A stretch of DNA of 64,000 nt from Streptomyces olivaceus (GTDB lineage: Bacteria > Actinomycetota > Actinomycetes > Streptomycetales > Streptomycetaceae): NCBI RefSeq assembly GCF_000721235.1, contig NZ_JOFH01000001.1, forward strand, positions 124,001 to 188,000, given 5' to 3'. Position numbers and translations under genes: made by a program. This document shows, in pieces, positions 26,486 through 35,467 of this stretch. Position 1 is the stretch's first letter; each line of letters starts with the position of its first letter. Under the pieces are notes generated by a model. That model saw nothing but the letters and a program-made list of their open reading frames with translations, was not told the origin of the DNA and did no database searches.

Positions 26486-27091
26486 ATGAACACCACCCGA
26501 GGCTTCACCGGGCGCACACGCGCCGCCCGGCCGGGGCTGCCGCCCGGTCAGTACGACGCGGGCGACGACTGGCCCGTGCTGTCCGCCGAGGTCACGCCGG
26601 AAGTCGCGGCCGCCGACTGGACCTTCCGCGTGGGCGGGCTGGTGGCCGAGCCCCGCACCTGGGACCTGGCCGGGGCCCGGACGCTGCCCGCCTCGGCGTA
26701 CACGGGCGACATCCACTGCGTGACCGGCTGGTCGAAGTTCGGTGTGCGGTTCGGGGGCGTGTCCCTGGACGCCTTCCTGGACGCGGCGCGCCCGCTGCCG
26801 TCCGCCACGCACGCCGTCGCGTACTCGCACACCGGCTACGCGGCCAACCTGCCGCTCGCCGACCTCACGGGCGGGCGGGCCTGGATCGCGTGGGACTACG
26901 AGGGGCAGCCGCTCTCCCCCGAGCACGGCGGTCCCGCGCGGTTGGTGGTGCCCCACCTGTACTTCTGGAAGAGCGTCAAGTGGGTGGCGGGCCTGGAACT
27001 CCTCGACCACGACGAGCCGGGCTTCTGGGAGCAGAACGGCTACCACGCGCGCGGCAACCCCTGGGAGGAGCAGCGGTACTCCGGTGACTGA
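26486..27091 (+). CDS. Molybdopterin-dependent oxidoreductase (sulfite oxidase/MsrP-like)
   Basis: 201 residues. The oxidoreductase molybdopterin-binding fold is seen in DWPVLSAEVTPEV, WTFRVGGLV, the molybdenum-ligand Cys78 in GDIHCVTGWSKFG, and FGGVSLDAFLDAARP. There is no signal peptide, so the enzyme is cytoplasmic, unlike periplasmic MsrP. It overlaps the flavin reductase by 8 bp, which points to a two-component system in which the reductase feeds electrons to the Mo centre. The substrate is not evident. Confidence 0.85.
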   Translation: MNTTRGFTGRTRAARPGLPPGQYDAGDDWPVLSAEVTPEVAAADWTFRVGGLVAEPRTWDLAGARTLPASAYTGDIHCVTGWSKFGVRFGGVSLDAFLDAARPLPSATHAVAYSHTGYAANLPLADLTGGRAWIAWDYEGQPLSPEHGGPARLVVPHLYFWKSVKWVAGLELLDHDEPGFWEQNGYHARGNPWEEQRYSGD

Positions 27092-27860
27092 GACGGCCAC
27101 GCACCCGACCGGTGCCTTCGCTCCCCCGACGCGCTTCGCGGTGCCCGGGCGCATCGAGGTCGACGGCCTGGTCGCCGGGACCTGGCAGACGGCCACGCTC
27201 GCGGAGATCCGGCGCGAGACGCCCCGCGCGTCCACCTTTCGCCTCGCCGTGCCCGGCTGGGCCGGTCATGTGCCCGGCCAGCACCTGATGCTGCGGCTGA
27301 CCGCCCCGGACGGGTACACGGCCCAGCGGCACTATTCGCTGGCGTCCGCGCCGGACGGCTCCGGGCACATCGAGCTGACCCTCGACCACGTGCGGGACGG
27401 CGAGGTGTCCGGCTGGTTCCACGAGGTGGCGCGGCCGGGCGACCGGATCGAGGTCCGCGGTCCGCTGAGCGGCTTCTTCGCCTGGCCGGGCGACCGGCCC
27501 GCCCTGCTCCTCGGCGCGGGGTCCGGCGTGGTCCCGCTGATGTCGATGGTGCGGCACCACCGGGCGCGGGGACTGACCGTGCCCCTGCGGATGCTGGTGT
27601 CCGCGCGCGGCCCCGAGGAGCTGATCTACGCCCGTGAGCTCGGCGCGGAGACGACACCCGTGTTCACCCGGAGGGCGCCGGCCGGGACACGGGCGGGCCG
27701 GCTGGGTGCCGAGCACCTGAGGCCATTCCTGGCCGACCCGCCCGCGGGCGGCTGGGAGGCCTACGTGTGCGGCTCGAACTCCTTCGCGGAGCACGCCTCA
27801 CGGCTGCTGGTGGCCGCGGGGCAGCCGGTGGAGCGGATCAGGATCGAACGCTTCGGCTGA
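27084..27860 (+). CDS. FAD-binding oxidoreductase (ferredoxin reductase type), partner of the Mo enzyme
   Basis: 258 residues from GTG 27084, inside the end of the Mo gene. The FAD site RHYSLAS and the NAD(P) site GSGVVPLMSMVRH are clear. The C-terminal YVCGSNSFAEHASRLL is the usual ferredoxin-reductase end. No 2Fe-2S domain is attached. The translational overlap and fixed order suggest that it passes NAD(P)H electrons to the upstream molybdopterin protein. Confidence 0.85.
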   Translation: MTETATHPTGAFAPPTRFAVPGRIEVDGLVAGTWQTATLAEIRRETPRASTFRLAVPGWAGHVPGQHLMLRLTAPDGYTAQRHYSLASAPDGSGHIELTLDHVRDGEVSGWFHEVARPGDRIEVRGPLSGFFAWPGDRPALLLGAGSGVVPLMSMVRHHRARGLTVPLRMLVSARGPEELIYARELGAETTPVFTRRAPAGTRAGRLGAEHLRPFLADPPAGGWEAYVCGSNSFAEHASRLLVAAGQPVERIRIERFG

Positions 27861-28100
27861 CGCGCACCCGGGCCCCACCGGCCTTCCGGCCACGCCCGCC
27901 CGCCGGTATGCACCGGCTCCCCTTCTCTCCCCCCGCTCGCGATCCGCCCTGCCCGGGTGGTGGGCGACACCTGCCGGAGTGGGTACCAGACCTGTGCGGG
28001 CACTCGCAGACGTGACGCGACCCAATGGCGCGACGGCCCTGTGCACGCGTACGGCCGTCCGTCGGACCCTCCGGTCGCGGTGATCACGGGGAGGTCGACC

Positions 28101-28685
28101 ATGCGAACCCGGGTACGCGGCTGGCGCTGGCGGCACAATCCGCTGCGGCGCCGGTGCGACGTCGTCGAGGGATGGACCGTCCTCCTCGTCGCCCTCCTGC
28201 TGTGCGTGGGCGCGCCACTGCTCGGCACCGTCACCGCCTGGTGGGGATACGACCAGGCCCAGCGGATCGTCGCCCAGCAGCGGGCGGACCGGCAGCACGT
28301 CCGGGCCGCCGTGGTCGGCGCGGCCTCCGGCACCCTGCCGTCGACGCAACTCGGCGGGCAGCACACGTACCGCGCGACCGTCCGCTGGACCGCGCCGGAC
28401 GGCGCGGAGAAGACCACCACCGCGCGGGTTCCGTCCGAGACCCGGCACGGCGACCGGGTCGACGTGTGGCTGGACTCGCACGGCCGGAGCGTGCCGGCGC
28501 CTCCCAGCGGAGCCGAGGTGTGGCAGCACAGCGCCACCGTCGGCTCCTTCACCGCCATCGGTACGGGGCTCGCGGTGCTCCTCGCGCACCGGGCCGTGCG
28601 CGGCGTGGCCCACCGGCGCCGGATGGCGGAGTGGGACCGCGACTGGGCGCGCACCGAGCCGCGGTGGACGCACCGCCGGGCCTGA
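28101..28685 (+). CDS. Rv1733c-like membrane protein
   Basis: 194 residues from ATG 28101, with GGGGAGG upstream. The N-terminus is basic (MRTRVRGWRWRHNPLRRRCDVVEGW), followed by a helix at about 25-47, a beta-rich extracytoplasmic segment (TYRATVRWTAPDG...RVPSETRHGDRVDVWLDSHG), and a second helix at about 145-165 ending in a basic Trp-rich tail. This matches the actinobacterial Rv1733c family, whose function is unknown. It stands alone. Confidence 0.8.
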   Translation: MRTRVRGWRWRHNPLRRRCDVVEGWTVLLVALLLCVGAPLLGTVTAWWGYDQAQRIVAQQRADRQHVRAAVVGAASGTLPSTQLGGQHTYRATVRWTAPDGAEKTTTARVPSETRHGDRVDVWLDSHGRSVPAPPSGAEVWQHSATVGSFTAIGTGLAVLLAHRAVRGVAHRRRMAEWDRDWARTEPRWTHRRA

Positions 28686-28815
28686 GGCCGCCGCGCACCG
28701 GCGGCGCCGGGGCAGCGTGGGCGGCGCAGGCGGGATCTGGCCAGGCCTCCGGCCGCTCACGTACGGTGTGATCACCCGTACGGTCCGGCGTGTCCCCTGG
28801 CGAAGGCGGTTCTTG

Positions 28816-29784
28816 ATGGCCCTGTTCGACCTACCGCTCGACGAACTGCGCGCGTACCGGAGCACGTCCGAGGAGCCCGACGACTTCGACGCGTTCTGGA
28901 GCGGGACACTCGCGCAGGCCCGCGCACACGATCTGGACGTGCGCTTCGAGCCGGTCGACACGGGACTGTCCACGGTGCGGGTGTACGACGTGACGTTCGC
29001 CGGGTTCGGCGGCCACCCGGTGAAGGGCTGGCTGACCCTGCCCGCCGCCGCGGCGGAGCCGTTGCCGCTGGTCGTGCAGTTCCTCGGATACGGCGGCGGA
29101 CGGGGGCTGCCGCACGAGCACCTGCTGTGGGCGTCCACGGGCCGGGCGCACTTCGTGATGGACACCCGCGGCCAGGGCAGCGGCTGGGGCGGCGGTGGCG
29201 GGACCGCGGACCCCGTGGGCGGCGCGCCCGCGTACCCGGGCTTCATGACCCGCGGTCTGGACGCCCCGGAGAACTACTACTACCGCCGTGTCTTCACCGA
29301 CGCCGTGCGTGCCGTCGAGGCGGCCCGTTCGCACCCGCTGGCCGACCCGGACCGCACGGTCGCGCTGGGCGCGAGCCAGGGCGGCGGCATCACGCTCGCG
29401 GTCGGCGGCCTGGTGCCGGACCTGGTCGCCGTCGCGCCGGACGTGCCGTTCCTGTGCGACTTCCCGCGCGCCACCACGCTCACGGACCGGCACCCCTACC
29501 GCGAGGTGGGCCTGTACCTCAAGACGCACCGCGGCCGGACCGGGGACGCGCTGCGGACGCTGTCCTACTTCGACGGGGTGCACTTCGCCGCGCGGGGCCG
29601 GGCGCCCGCCCTGTTCTCGGCCGCCCTGGAGGACCAGACCTGCCCGCCGTCGACCGTGTTCGCCGCCTTCAACGCCTGGGCGCACGAGGACAAGGCGATC
29701 GAGGTGTACGACTTCAACGACCACGAGGGCGGGGGCCCGTTCCAGGAGGCGGCCAAGCTGCGCTGGCTGCGCACCCGCGCCTGA
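28816..29784 (+). CDS. Acetylxylan esterase/cephalosporin-C deacetylase (CE7)
   Basis: 322 residues from ATG 28816, the usual CE7 length. It is an alpha/beta hydrolase with oxyanion-region FLGYGGGRG, MDTRGQGSGWGGG, nucleophile Ser in GASQGGG, and late Asp and His (DFNDHEGGG). CE7 enzymes remove acetyl groups from short xylo-oligosaccharides and antibiotics in the cytoplasm. There is no signal peptide. A clear paralogue lies at 45808-46860 in the sialic-acid locus. This copy stands alone. Confidence 0.9.
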   Translation: MALFDLPLDELRAYRSTSEEPDDFDAFWSGTLAQARAHDLDVRFEPVDTGLSTVRVYDVTFAGFGGHPVKGWLTLPAAAAEPLPLVVQFLGYGGGRGLPHEHLLWASTGRAHFVMDTRGQGSGWGGGGGTADPVGGAPAYPGFMTRGLDAPENYYYRRVFTDAVRAVEAARSHPLADPDRTVALGASQGGGITLAVGGLVPDLVAVAPDVPFLCDFPRATTLTDRHPYREVGLYLKTHRGRTGDALRTLSYFDGVHFAARGRAPALFSAALEDQTCPPSTVFAAFNAWAHEDKAIEVYDFNDHEGGGPFQEAAKLRWLRTRA

Positions 29785-29830
29785 CCCGGTGGGTGGTGTT
29801 TCGGCCTAACCGGCGGACCGGCCTTCCCTG

Positions 29831-29844
29831 CTGGTTTAGACCAG
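29831..29844. promoter_or_regulatory. GntR/DasR-type operator (CTGGT-N4-ACCAG)
   Basis: CTGGTTTAGACCAG with T after it is nearly identical to the dre consensus ACTGGTCTAGACCAGT. It lies 65 bp before a HutC-type GntR gene, so autoregulation, or DasR control of it, is likely. Confidence 0.65.
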
Positions 29845-29908
29845 TGGTACTCCTGGTGGCCCACCGAGCCCGAGCGGCTACCGTACGTCACCGACTGGAG
29901 GGCGCGGC

Positions 29909-30652
29909 ATGGCCCGCACCACCCCGCACGACCACCCTCTCGCCGACCCCCGGCCCCTGTACCGGCAGGTCGCCGACCAGTTGCTCGGCGAGCTGCACGA
30001 CGGGAGCGTCCCGCCGGGGGAACGGCTGCCGGGCGAGCGCCGGCTGGCCGAGCACTTCGGCGTGAGCCGGGAGACCGTGCGGCAGGCACTGGACGTGCTG
30101 CGCCGGGACGGCATGCTCAGCACCGACCGGCGGGGCAGTCATGTCGCCCTGCCCGGATCGCCCGCCGGGAGCCCGGCGCCCCTCGCCTTCCCGGTCGGCA
30201 CCCTCGCGGACGAGCCCCGCACCGGTGCCCGTGCCACCGTGGCGTGGGAGGCACCCCCGGCCGAGCACGCCGTCGCGCTGGGCCTGGCACCGGGCCGGCC
30301 GACCCTGGTCCACCGGTACCGGTCGCCGTCCGCCGGCACCGGCGGGCGCCGGTCGGCGGTGACCTCCTTCTCGGCCGTGGCACTGGCCGAGGTCGAGGAG
30401 CTGGCCCGCTACCGCGACCGGGCCGACGGCTCCGCCGCGGCGCAGTTGCGGCGCACCTACGACTGGATGCGCAGGGCCGGCCTGGCACTGCACCACCGGG
30501 ACACCATCACCCGCCCCACGGACACGGCGTCGGTCCGGGTCGTGCGGCGGGTGCACGACCAGTACGCACGGCCGCTGGAGATCACCGACCTCCTCGTGGA
30601 CACCCGACAGGACGCCCTGGTCTACGAGTTCACGCTGCCGGCGGCCGGCTGA
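29909..30652 (+). CDS. GntR family regulator, HutC/UTRA type
   Basis: 247 residues, with GGAGG before the ATG. The N-terminal winged helix reads PLYRQVADQLLGELHDGSVPPGERLPGERRLAEHFGVSRETVRQALDVLRRDGML. The C-terminal half (from about 95) is a UTRA effector domain, as in DasR and HutC, which bind sugar phosphates or urocanate. The operator upstream is dre-like. It may be a DasR-family paralogue for an aminosugar signal, perhaps acting on the CE7 gene just upstream. The 3' end overlaps the convergent methyltransferase by 23 bp. Confidence 0.9.
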   Translation: MARTTPHDHPLADPRPLYRQVADQLLGELHDGSVPPGERLPGERRLAEHFGVSRETVRQALDVLRRDGMLSTDRRGSHVALPGSPAGSPAPLAFPVGTLADEPRTGARATVAWEAPPAEHAVALGLAPGRPTLVHRYRSPSAGTGGRRSAVTSFSAVALAEVEELARYRDRADGSAAAQLRRTYDWMRRAGLALHHRDTITRPTDTASVRVVRRVHDQYARPLEITDLLVDTRQDALVYEFTLPAAG

Positions 30653-31388
30653 CCCCCGCGCCGCCCCCGGCCGCCCGGGCCACGACCATCCGGACCCGCG
30701 GGCTGCCGTCGGGCCTGTACCCGAACTCCGGCAGGGCGTGCAGGTCCGCCCGGAACCCGGCGCGCGACAGCTCGCGGCCCACGTCCCCGAGCCGGAACGT
30801 CCGGTAGTACATGACGAAGGGCGGCCGCCACAGGGCGTTGCGCACGCGCATCGCGGCGTCGAAGCCGAGCAGCGCCCAGTAGCCGCGGGAGCCGGGGCGC
30901 GGCGGCGCGGCCACGGGGAAGGCGAAGCTGCCGCCCGGCCGCAGGACGGAGCGCACCTGGGTGAACAGGCCCGGCAGTTCGCGGGGCAGGAAGTGCCCGA
31001 ACGCCCCGAAGCTCACCACGAGGTCGAACTCCGCGCCGAACGGCAGCGCACGGGCGTCCGCGCGCACCCAGGAGACCTCGGGGCCCGGCGACGGGGCGCG
31101 CTCACGGGCGACGTCCAGCATGCCCGCACTGAAGTCGACCCCGGTCACCGTCCGGCGGCACATCCGGGTCAGTACGTCCACGCCGGCGCCGGTGCCGCAG
31201 CACAGGTCGAGTCCGGCGTCGAACGGCCCCAGTGGCGCCAGCGCGGCGGCCACGGAGTCGAGCACCCGGTCCGGCGTGCGGTACGGGGTGCGGTCGAACT
31301 TGGGGGCGAGCAGGTCGTACCCGCGCTCGACCGACGACAGTGCCTGGGCGGCGAGTTCGCGCAGGGTGGGGCCTTCGGGGCTGAACAT
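30630..31388 (-). CDS. Class I SAM-dependent methyltransferase
   Basis: 252 residues. Motif I is LDLCCGTGAGVDVL at about 60-73, followed by VTGVDFSAGMLDVARE, the post-II VRADARALPF and motif IV FDLVVSFGAFGHF, as in UbiE/methyltransferase-11 domains. The later residues FVMYYRTFRLGDVGRELSRAGF are usual for small-molecule methyltransferases. It starts 4 bp after the PadR stop, forming a two-gene operon. The substrate is unknown. Confidence 0.9.
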   Translation of the reverse strand: MFSPEGPTLRELAAQALSSVERGYDLLAPKFDRTPYRTPDRVLDSVAAALAPLGPFDAGLDLCCGTGAGVDVLTRMCRRTVTGVDFSAGMLDVARERAPSPGPEVSWVRADARALPFGAEFDLVVSFGAFGHFLPRELPGLFTQVRSVLRPGGSFAFPVAAPPRPGSRGYWALLGFDAAMRVRNALWRPPFVMYYRTFRLGDVGRELSRAGFRADLHALPEFGYRPDGSPRVRMVVARAAGGGAGVSRPPAA

Positions 31389-31392
31389 CGGG

Positions 31393-31983
31393 TCAGCCTA
31401 GGGCAGCAGGTCCCGCAGGCCCGGCGGCAGCGCGCCGTTCGCCCAGCACGGTCAGCACGCGCTCGCACCAACGGGCGTTGTCCCGCTCGAAGGTGATCCC
31501 GGCGAGCAGGGTGAGGTAGGGCCCAACCCGGTCGGCGTCGCGCAGGTACTCCTCCTCGGTGCGGCCGTCCAGGAGGCGTTCGCGGACCCGTTCGTAGCGG
31601 GCCAGCTTACCCAGGGCCCAGGCCCGGCGCTCCTCGACCAGTGCGCGGACGGCTCGCGGGTCGACGCCGTCCATGGCCTGCATCTTGATCAGGAACTCGT
31701 CGCGGACGGCGGTGGGGCGCCGGGTCGGCTCGGCGGCGAAGGCGGCCAGCTGTTCCCGGCCGGCCGCGGTGAGCGAGAACATCCGCTTGGTGGGCCTGCG
31801 TTCCTGCGGCACCGTCCGGGCCTCGATCAGGCCGTCGCCGGCGAGGCGCTCCAGCTCCCGGTAGAGCTGCTGCGGCGTGGCGGGCCAGAAGTTGGCGAGC
31901 GACACGTCGAACACCTTGGACAGCTCGTAGCCGGAGGCCTCGCCCTCCAGCAGAGCGGCCAGGACGGCGTACTTGAGAGACAT
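31393..31983 (-). CDS. PadR family transcriptional regulator
   Basis: 196 residues. MSLKYAVLAALLEGEASGYELSKVFDVSLANFWPATPQQLYRELERLAGDGLI is the PadR winged helix. The C-terminal Vir-like helices run from about 90 to 180. It is the first gene of an operon with the methyltransferase. An unusually AT-rich stretch just upstream (about 32010-32040) is the likely promoter/operator region, shared with the divergent SnoaL-like gene. Confidence 0.9.
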   Translation of the reverse strand: MSLKYAVLAALLEGEASGYELSKVFDVSLANFWPATPQQLYRELERLAGDGLIEARTVPQERRPTKRMFSLTAAGREQLAAFAAEPTRRPTAVRDEFLIKMQAMDGVDPRAVRALVEERRAWALGKLARYERVRERLLDGRTEEEYLRDADRVGPYLTLLAGITFERDNARWCERVLTVLGERRAAAGPAGPAALG

Positions 31984-32077
31984 GTCGACACGCTAACAAG
32001 CCGCCAGTACTCTACTCCACACTTATTCAAATAGTTCAGTAGCCAGAAGCTCTGCGGCTCAGTGGAAGGAAGATGCG

Positions 32078-32488
32078 ATGCGGGCATTCCGTGCGGCGGT
32101 CGAGGCCCATGACATGGACGCCGTCGAGGCGCTGCTGGCCGAGGACGTGGTCTTCACCAGCCCCGTCGTGTTCAAGCCGTACCGGGGCAGGGCGGTCACC
32201 GCGGCGATTCTGCGCGCGGTCGAGCGGGTCTTCGAGGACTTCCGCTACGAACGCGCCATCGGCGACCCGGACGGCCGTGACCACGCGCTGGTCTTCACGG
32301 CCCGGGTGGGCGACCGCGAGCTCGGCGGCTGCGACTTCCTCCATCTCGACGAGGACGGGCGCATCGACGAACTGACGGTCATGGTGCGTCCGTTGTCGGG
32401 GGCGCAGGCGCTCCAGGCGGCCATGGCCGCGCAGTTCGACCGGGTCACCGAGGAGCCGCGGGAGGACCGGACGCCCTCGGCCGGCTGA
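32078..32488 (+). CDS. SnoaL/NTF2-like protein
   Basis: 136 residues. The start ATG 32078 has GGAAGGA 7 nt upstream; a nearer ATG at 32073 is out of frame. The cone-shaped NTF2-like fold is seen in FRAAVEAHDMDAVEALLAEDVVFTSPVVFKPYRGRAVTAAIL and FLHLDEDGRIDELTVMVRPL. Relatives are polyketide cyclases, isomerases or non-catalytic proteins. It is divergent from the PadR gene, which probably controls it. Confidence 0.85.
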   Translation: MRAFRAAVEAHDMDAVEALLAEDVVFTSPVVFKPYRGRAVTAAILRAVERVFEDFRYERAIGDPDGRDHALVFTARVGDRELGGCDFLHLDEDGRIDELTVMVRPLSGAQALQAAMAAQFDRVTEEPREDRTPSAG

Positions 32489-32897
32489 CTCGGCCGGTCC
32501 GGACGGAAGACAGACGGAGAAAGACAGAGGGAGGGAGGGCGGGCGGCGCGCACCGGAACAGAAGGCACACCGGCGGCGTTGTGCGGGGTGGACCGGGCGA
32601 CGGTCGGCCCGTCCCGCCCCGCCGCACTCGCTCCACGTCCCGTGGTACGGTACGGGCAGCACTTGTGTACGCCCTGTTGGGGCGCCGGTGCCAGTTCCCT
32701 TCGGTTCGCGGACCCACCGGTCCCGGTGCGACCGGTATCCGCTTCTCAGCGCAACCTCGTGAGCGGGGTCTCCCCCGCTCCCGGCGAGGTGCTGTTGCCG
32801 CCGGGCACGAGCGTGTCGTCGCGTACGACCCCTCGCTCGGCCTCACCCCCTTCCTTCCGCATGTTCCGTGCCCGTGTCCTCGAAAGGACCGTCCACC
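32489..32897. other. 409-bp non-coding region; long leader of the Rho paralogue
   Basis: No gene is supported. It begins with purine-rich low-complexity DNA (32510-32545). Later, GAGCGGGG/CCCCGCTC at 32761-32780 forms an 8-bp hairpin with a TCTC loop, and ACCGGT elements repeat near 32725-32750. A leader of over 200 nt before a rho-like gene would allow autogenous attenuation, as known for rho in other bacteria, but this is inference. Confidence 0.4.
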
Positions 32898-34037
32898 ATG
32901 ACCACCACACTCGAACACCCCCCTGTGCAGCAGTCCCCGGCCGAGATCGCGAGCGGTGTCCTCGACATCGACGCGGGCGGGAAGGGACATCTGCGCGGCA
33001 AGAGCCTCCATCCCGAGCCCTCCGACCCCGTCCTGTCCCCCGCGCTGATCCGCCGCCACGGGCTGCGCAAGGGCGACCTGGTCGAGGCGGTGCGCGGTGA
33101 ACGGCGCGGTCTGACCGACGTCGTCCGGGTGGGCGGCCGCACGCCGGACCCGCGGGGCCGGCGGCACTTCCGCGACCTGACTCCGCTGCACCCGCACGAG
33201 CGGCTGCGGCTCGAACATCCGGCGGCCGGCCTGACCGGGCGGGTCGCCGATCTCCTCACCCCGGTCGGCAAGGGCCAGCGCGGCCTGATCGTGGCCCCGC
33301 CGAAGACCGGCAAGACGGTCCTCCTGCGGCAGATCGCCGCCGCCGTGGCGGGCAACCATCCCGAGGCCCGGCTGATGGTGGTGCTGCTCGACGAGCGCCC
33401 CGAGGAGGTCACCGAGATGCGGCGTTCCGTGGAGGGCGAGGTGTACGCCTCGACCTTCGACCGGAGCGCCAAGCAGCACATCGCGCTCGCCGAACTCGTG
33501 ATCGAGCGGGCCAAGCGGCTCGTCGAGGCGGGAGAGGACGTCGTCGTCCTGCTCGACTCCCTCACCCGGCTGTGCAGGGCACACAACAACGCCGCGTCCT
33601 CCGGCGGCCGCACCCTCAGCGGCGGCGTCGACGCCGGGGCGCTGCTGGGTCCGAAGCGGTTCTTCGGCGCCGCCCGCCAGGCGGAGGAGGGCGGTTCGCT
33701 CACCATCCTGGCCACCGCCCTGGTGGAGACCGGTTCGCGCGCCGACGACTTCTACTTCGAGGAGCTCAAGAGCACCGGCAACATGGAGCTGCGGCTCAGC
33801 CGGGACCTCGCCACCCGCCGGGTCTTCCCCGCCGTGGACCTGGTGGGTTCGGGGACCCGCCGCGAGGAACTGCTGCTGCCCGCCGCCGAGACGGCCGCCG
33901 CGCACGGGCTGCGGCGGGCGCTGCAGAACCGGGACGGGCACTACTCCGGCATGGAGACGCTGCTGGAGCGGATGCGGCGGACGCCGGACAACGCGACGTT
34001 CCTGCGGCAGGTGCTGCCGACCCTTCTCACCGGCTGA
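32898..34037 (+). CDS. Short Rho-like termination factor paralogue
   Basis: 379 residues, against roughly 650-700 for main actinobacterial Rho proteins, which carry an N-terminal insert. The ATPase/RNA-motor core is intact: Walker A PPKTGKT (134-140), catalytic Glu166 in LLDERPEEV, Walker B VVVLLDSLTR (215-224), and GPKRFFGAARQAEEGGSLT. The primary RNA-binding domain is degenerate: GVLDIDAGGKGHLRG has KGHLR where Rho has the aromatic FGFLR. RNA recognition is therefore probably changed. It stands alone with its own long leader. Termination, antitermination or another helicase role is possible. Confidence 0.85.
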   Translation: MTTTLEHPPVQQSPAEIASGVLDIDAGGKGHLRGKSLHPEPSDPVLSPALIRRHGLRKGDLVEAVRGERRGLTDVVRVGGRTPDPRGRRHFRDLTPLHPHERLRLEHPAAGLTGRVADLLTPVGKGQRGLIVAPPKTGKTVLLRQIAAAVAGNHPEARLMVVLLDERPEEVTEMRRSVEGEVYASTFDRSAKQHIALAELVIERAKRLVEAGEDVVVLLDSLTRLCRAHNNAASSGGRTLSGGVDAGALLGPKRFFGAARQAEEGGSLTILATALVETGSRADDFYFEELKSTGNMELRLSRDLATRRVFPAVDLVGSGTRREELLLPAAETAAAHGLRRALQNRDGHYSGMETLLERMRRTPDNATFLRQVLPTLLTG

Positions 34038-34175
34038 CGCCGGGCGCGGGCGCGGACCGGGAAGACGGCCGTCGCCGGCTCGGCGGTCTCCGTGCGCTAC
34101 GGCATCCGGGTGCTTGGGGACGCGACTCGGCCCGGGGAGCGCGGTGGCTCGGGGGTCCGTTCCTACGTTTGCGGT

Positions 34176-35351
34176 ATGACTATCGGATTCTCATCCCGGG
34201 CGGTTCGATCGACCTGCGTCCTCTGCGTGGCCGGGCTGCTGACGCTCATGCCCGCCGCCGCGGCCGCCCGCGCGGGGCGCCCGGACCCGGGCCCGCCCGG
34301 CGGACAGCGGGCGGTGGAGCAGTCGTCGCCGCTGTACCGCTCCGGGACACAGGTCCGGCTCCGTCACGGTGTACCCGGGGTGCCCGGCGTCTCCGCGCTG
34401 TCGTGGGTGGTCGCCGACGCCGGCACGGGCGAGGTGCTGGCGGCCCACGACGCGCACCGCGAACTGCCTCCGGCCAGCACCCTCAAGACACTGTTCGCCC
34501 TCACCGTGCTGCCGGTGCTGCCCGGCGGGATCCGGCACGAGGTGAGCGCGGACGACCTGGCCGGCATCGGTCCCGGCAGCAGCCTGGTCGGTGTCGTCGA
34601 GGGCCAGACGTATCGCGTCTCCGACCTGTGGAACGGCGTCTTCCTCAACTCCGGCAACGACGCCGTGCACGTCCTCGCCTCCCTCGCCGGCGGCTGGAGC
34701 GCCACCGCCTCGCGCATGCAGGCCGAGGCCCGTGCCCTCGGCGCCCGCGACACCCATGTGCGCTCACCCGACGGGTACGACGCGCCGGGTCAGGTGTCGT
34801 CGGCGTACGACCTCGCCGTCTTCGGCATGGCCGGGCTGCGCCGTCCCGACTTCGCGCGGTACTGCTCCCGGGTGGACGCGATGTTCCCCGGCCGGAACGG
34901 GGACGCGTACGGGATCATGAACACGAACCGGCTGCTCACCGGGGCGGACGGCGTGGAGCCGTACCCGGGGCTGATCGGCGTCAAGAACGGTTACACCAGC
35001 AACGCCGGCAACACGCTGATCGCGGCCGCCCGCCGCGACGGGCGCAGCCTGGTGGTCACCGTGATGAACCCGCAGGAGGGCGGCGGCCACGCCGTCTACG
35101 AGGAGGCCCGCTCGCTGCTCGACTGGGGCTTCGAGGCGGCCGGCCGGGTCGACCCCGTGGGCTCGCTCCCCGCCGGAGGGGCGCCGCCGCGGCAGGGACC
35201 GCAGGCCGCTCCCGCGGCGGCGGTGGCGAGGCCGTCCGGGGACCAGTCCGGCTGGCCCGGGACCGGGACGATCCTCGGCGTCGCCGCACTCGGCGCGGGC
35301 GTCACGGCACTGGGCCTGCGGCTGCGGCTCGTGCGCGACGACGGACGCTGA
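34176..35351 (+). CDS. D-alanyl-D-alanine carboxypeptidase (DacA/SpoIIA-type, class C low-molecular-weight PBP)
   Basis: 391 residues. It has a signal peptide (SSRAVRSTCVLCVAGLLTLMPAAAAA), catalytic Ser101-x-x-Lys104 (ASTLK), Ser159-Gly-Asn161 (LNSGND) and the KTG-box equivalent KNGYTSNAGNTL, all of the S11 peptidase family. A Pro/Ala-rich linker and a C-terminal membrane helix ending RLVRDDGR tether it outside the membrane, where it trims peptidoglycan pentapeptides. There is no ribosome site before ATG 34176; TACGTT 6 nt upstream could be a -10 for a leaderless mRNA. Confidence 0.9.
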   Translation: MTIGFSSRAVRSTCVLCVAGLLTLMPAAAAARAGRPDPGPPGGQRAVEQSSPLYRSGTQVRLRHGVPGVPGVSALSWVVADAGTGEVLAAHDAHRELPPASTLKTLFALTVLPVLPGGIRHEVSADDLAGIGPGSSLVGVVEGQTYRVSDLWNGVFLNSGNDAVHVLASLAGGWSATASRMQAEARALGARDTHVRSPDGYDAPGQVSSAYDLAVFGMAGLRRPDFARYCSRVDAMFPGRNGDAYGIMNTNRLLTGADGVEPYPGLIGVKNGYTSNAGNTLIAAARRDGRSLVVTVMNPQEGGGHAVYEEARSLLDWGFEAAGRVDPVGSLPAGGAPPRQGPQAAPAAAVARPSGDQSGWPGTGTILGVAALGAGVTALGLRLRLVRDDGR

Positions 35352-35387
35352 GCCACCCGGAACCGGCCGAGGGGAGAACCACAGGCC

Positions 35388-35421
35388 GGGGGTGGTGCTG
35401 GCCACACCCCCGCTTCGGGGG
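35388..35421 (+). terminator. Candidate terminator after the carboxypeptidase
   Basis: Two overlapping alternative hairpins: GGGGGTG (35388-35394) with CACCCCC (35405-35411), and CCCCCG-CTT-CGGGGG (35407-35421). They lie between the carboxypeptidase stop and the desaturase start. Confidence 0.55.
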
Positions 35422-35467
35422 CGGACGCCATTTAGGTTGCCGCGTGCCCGGCAACATACTGTGGCGC

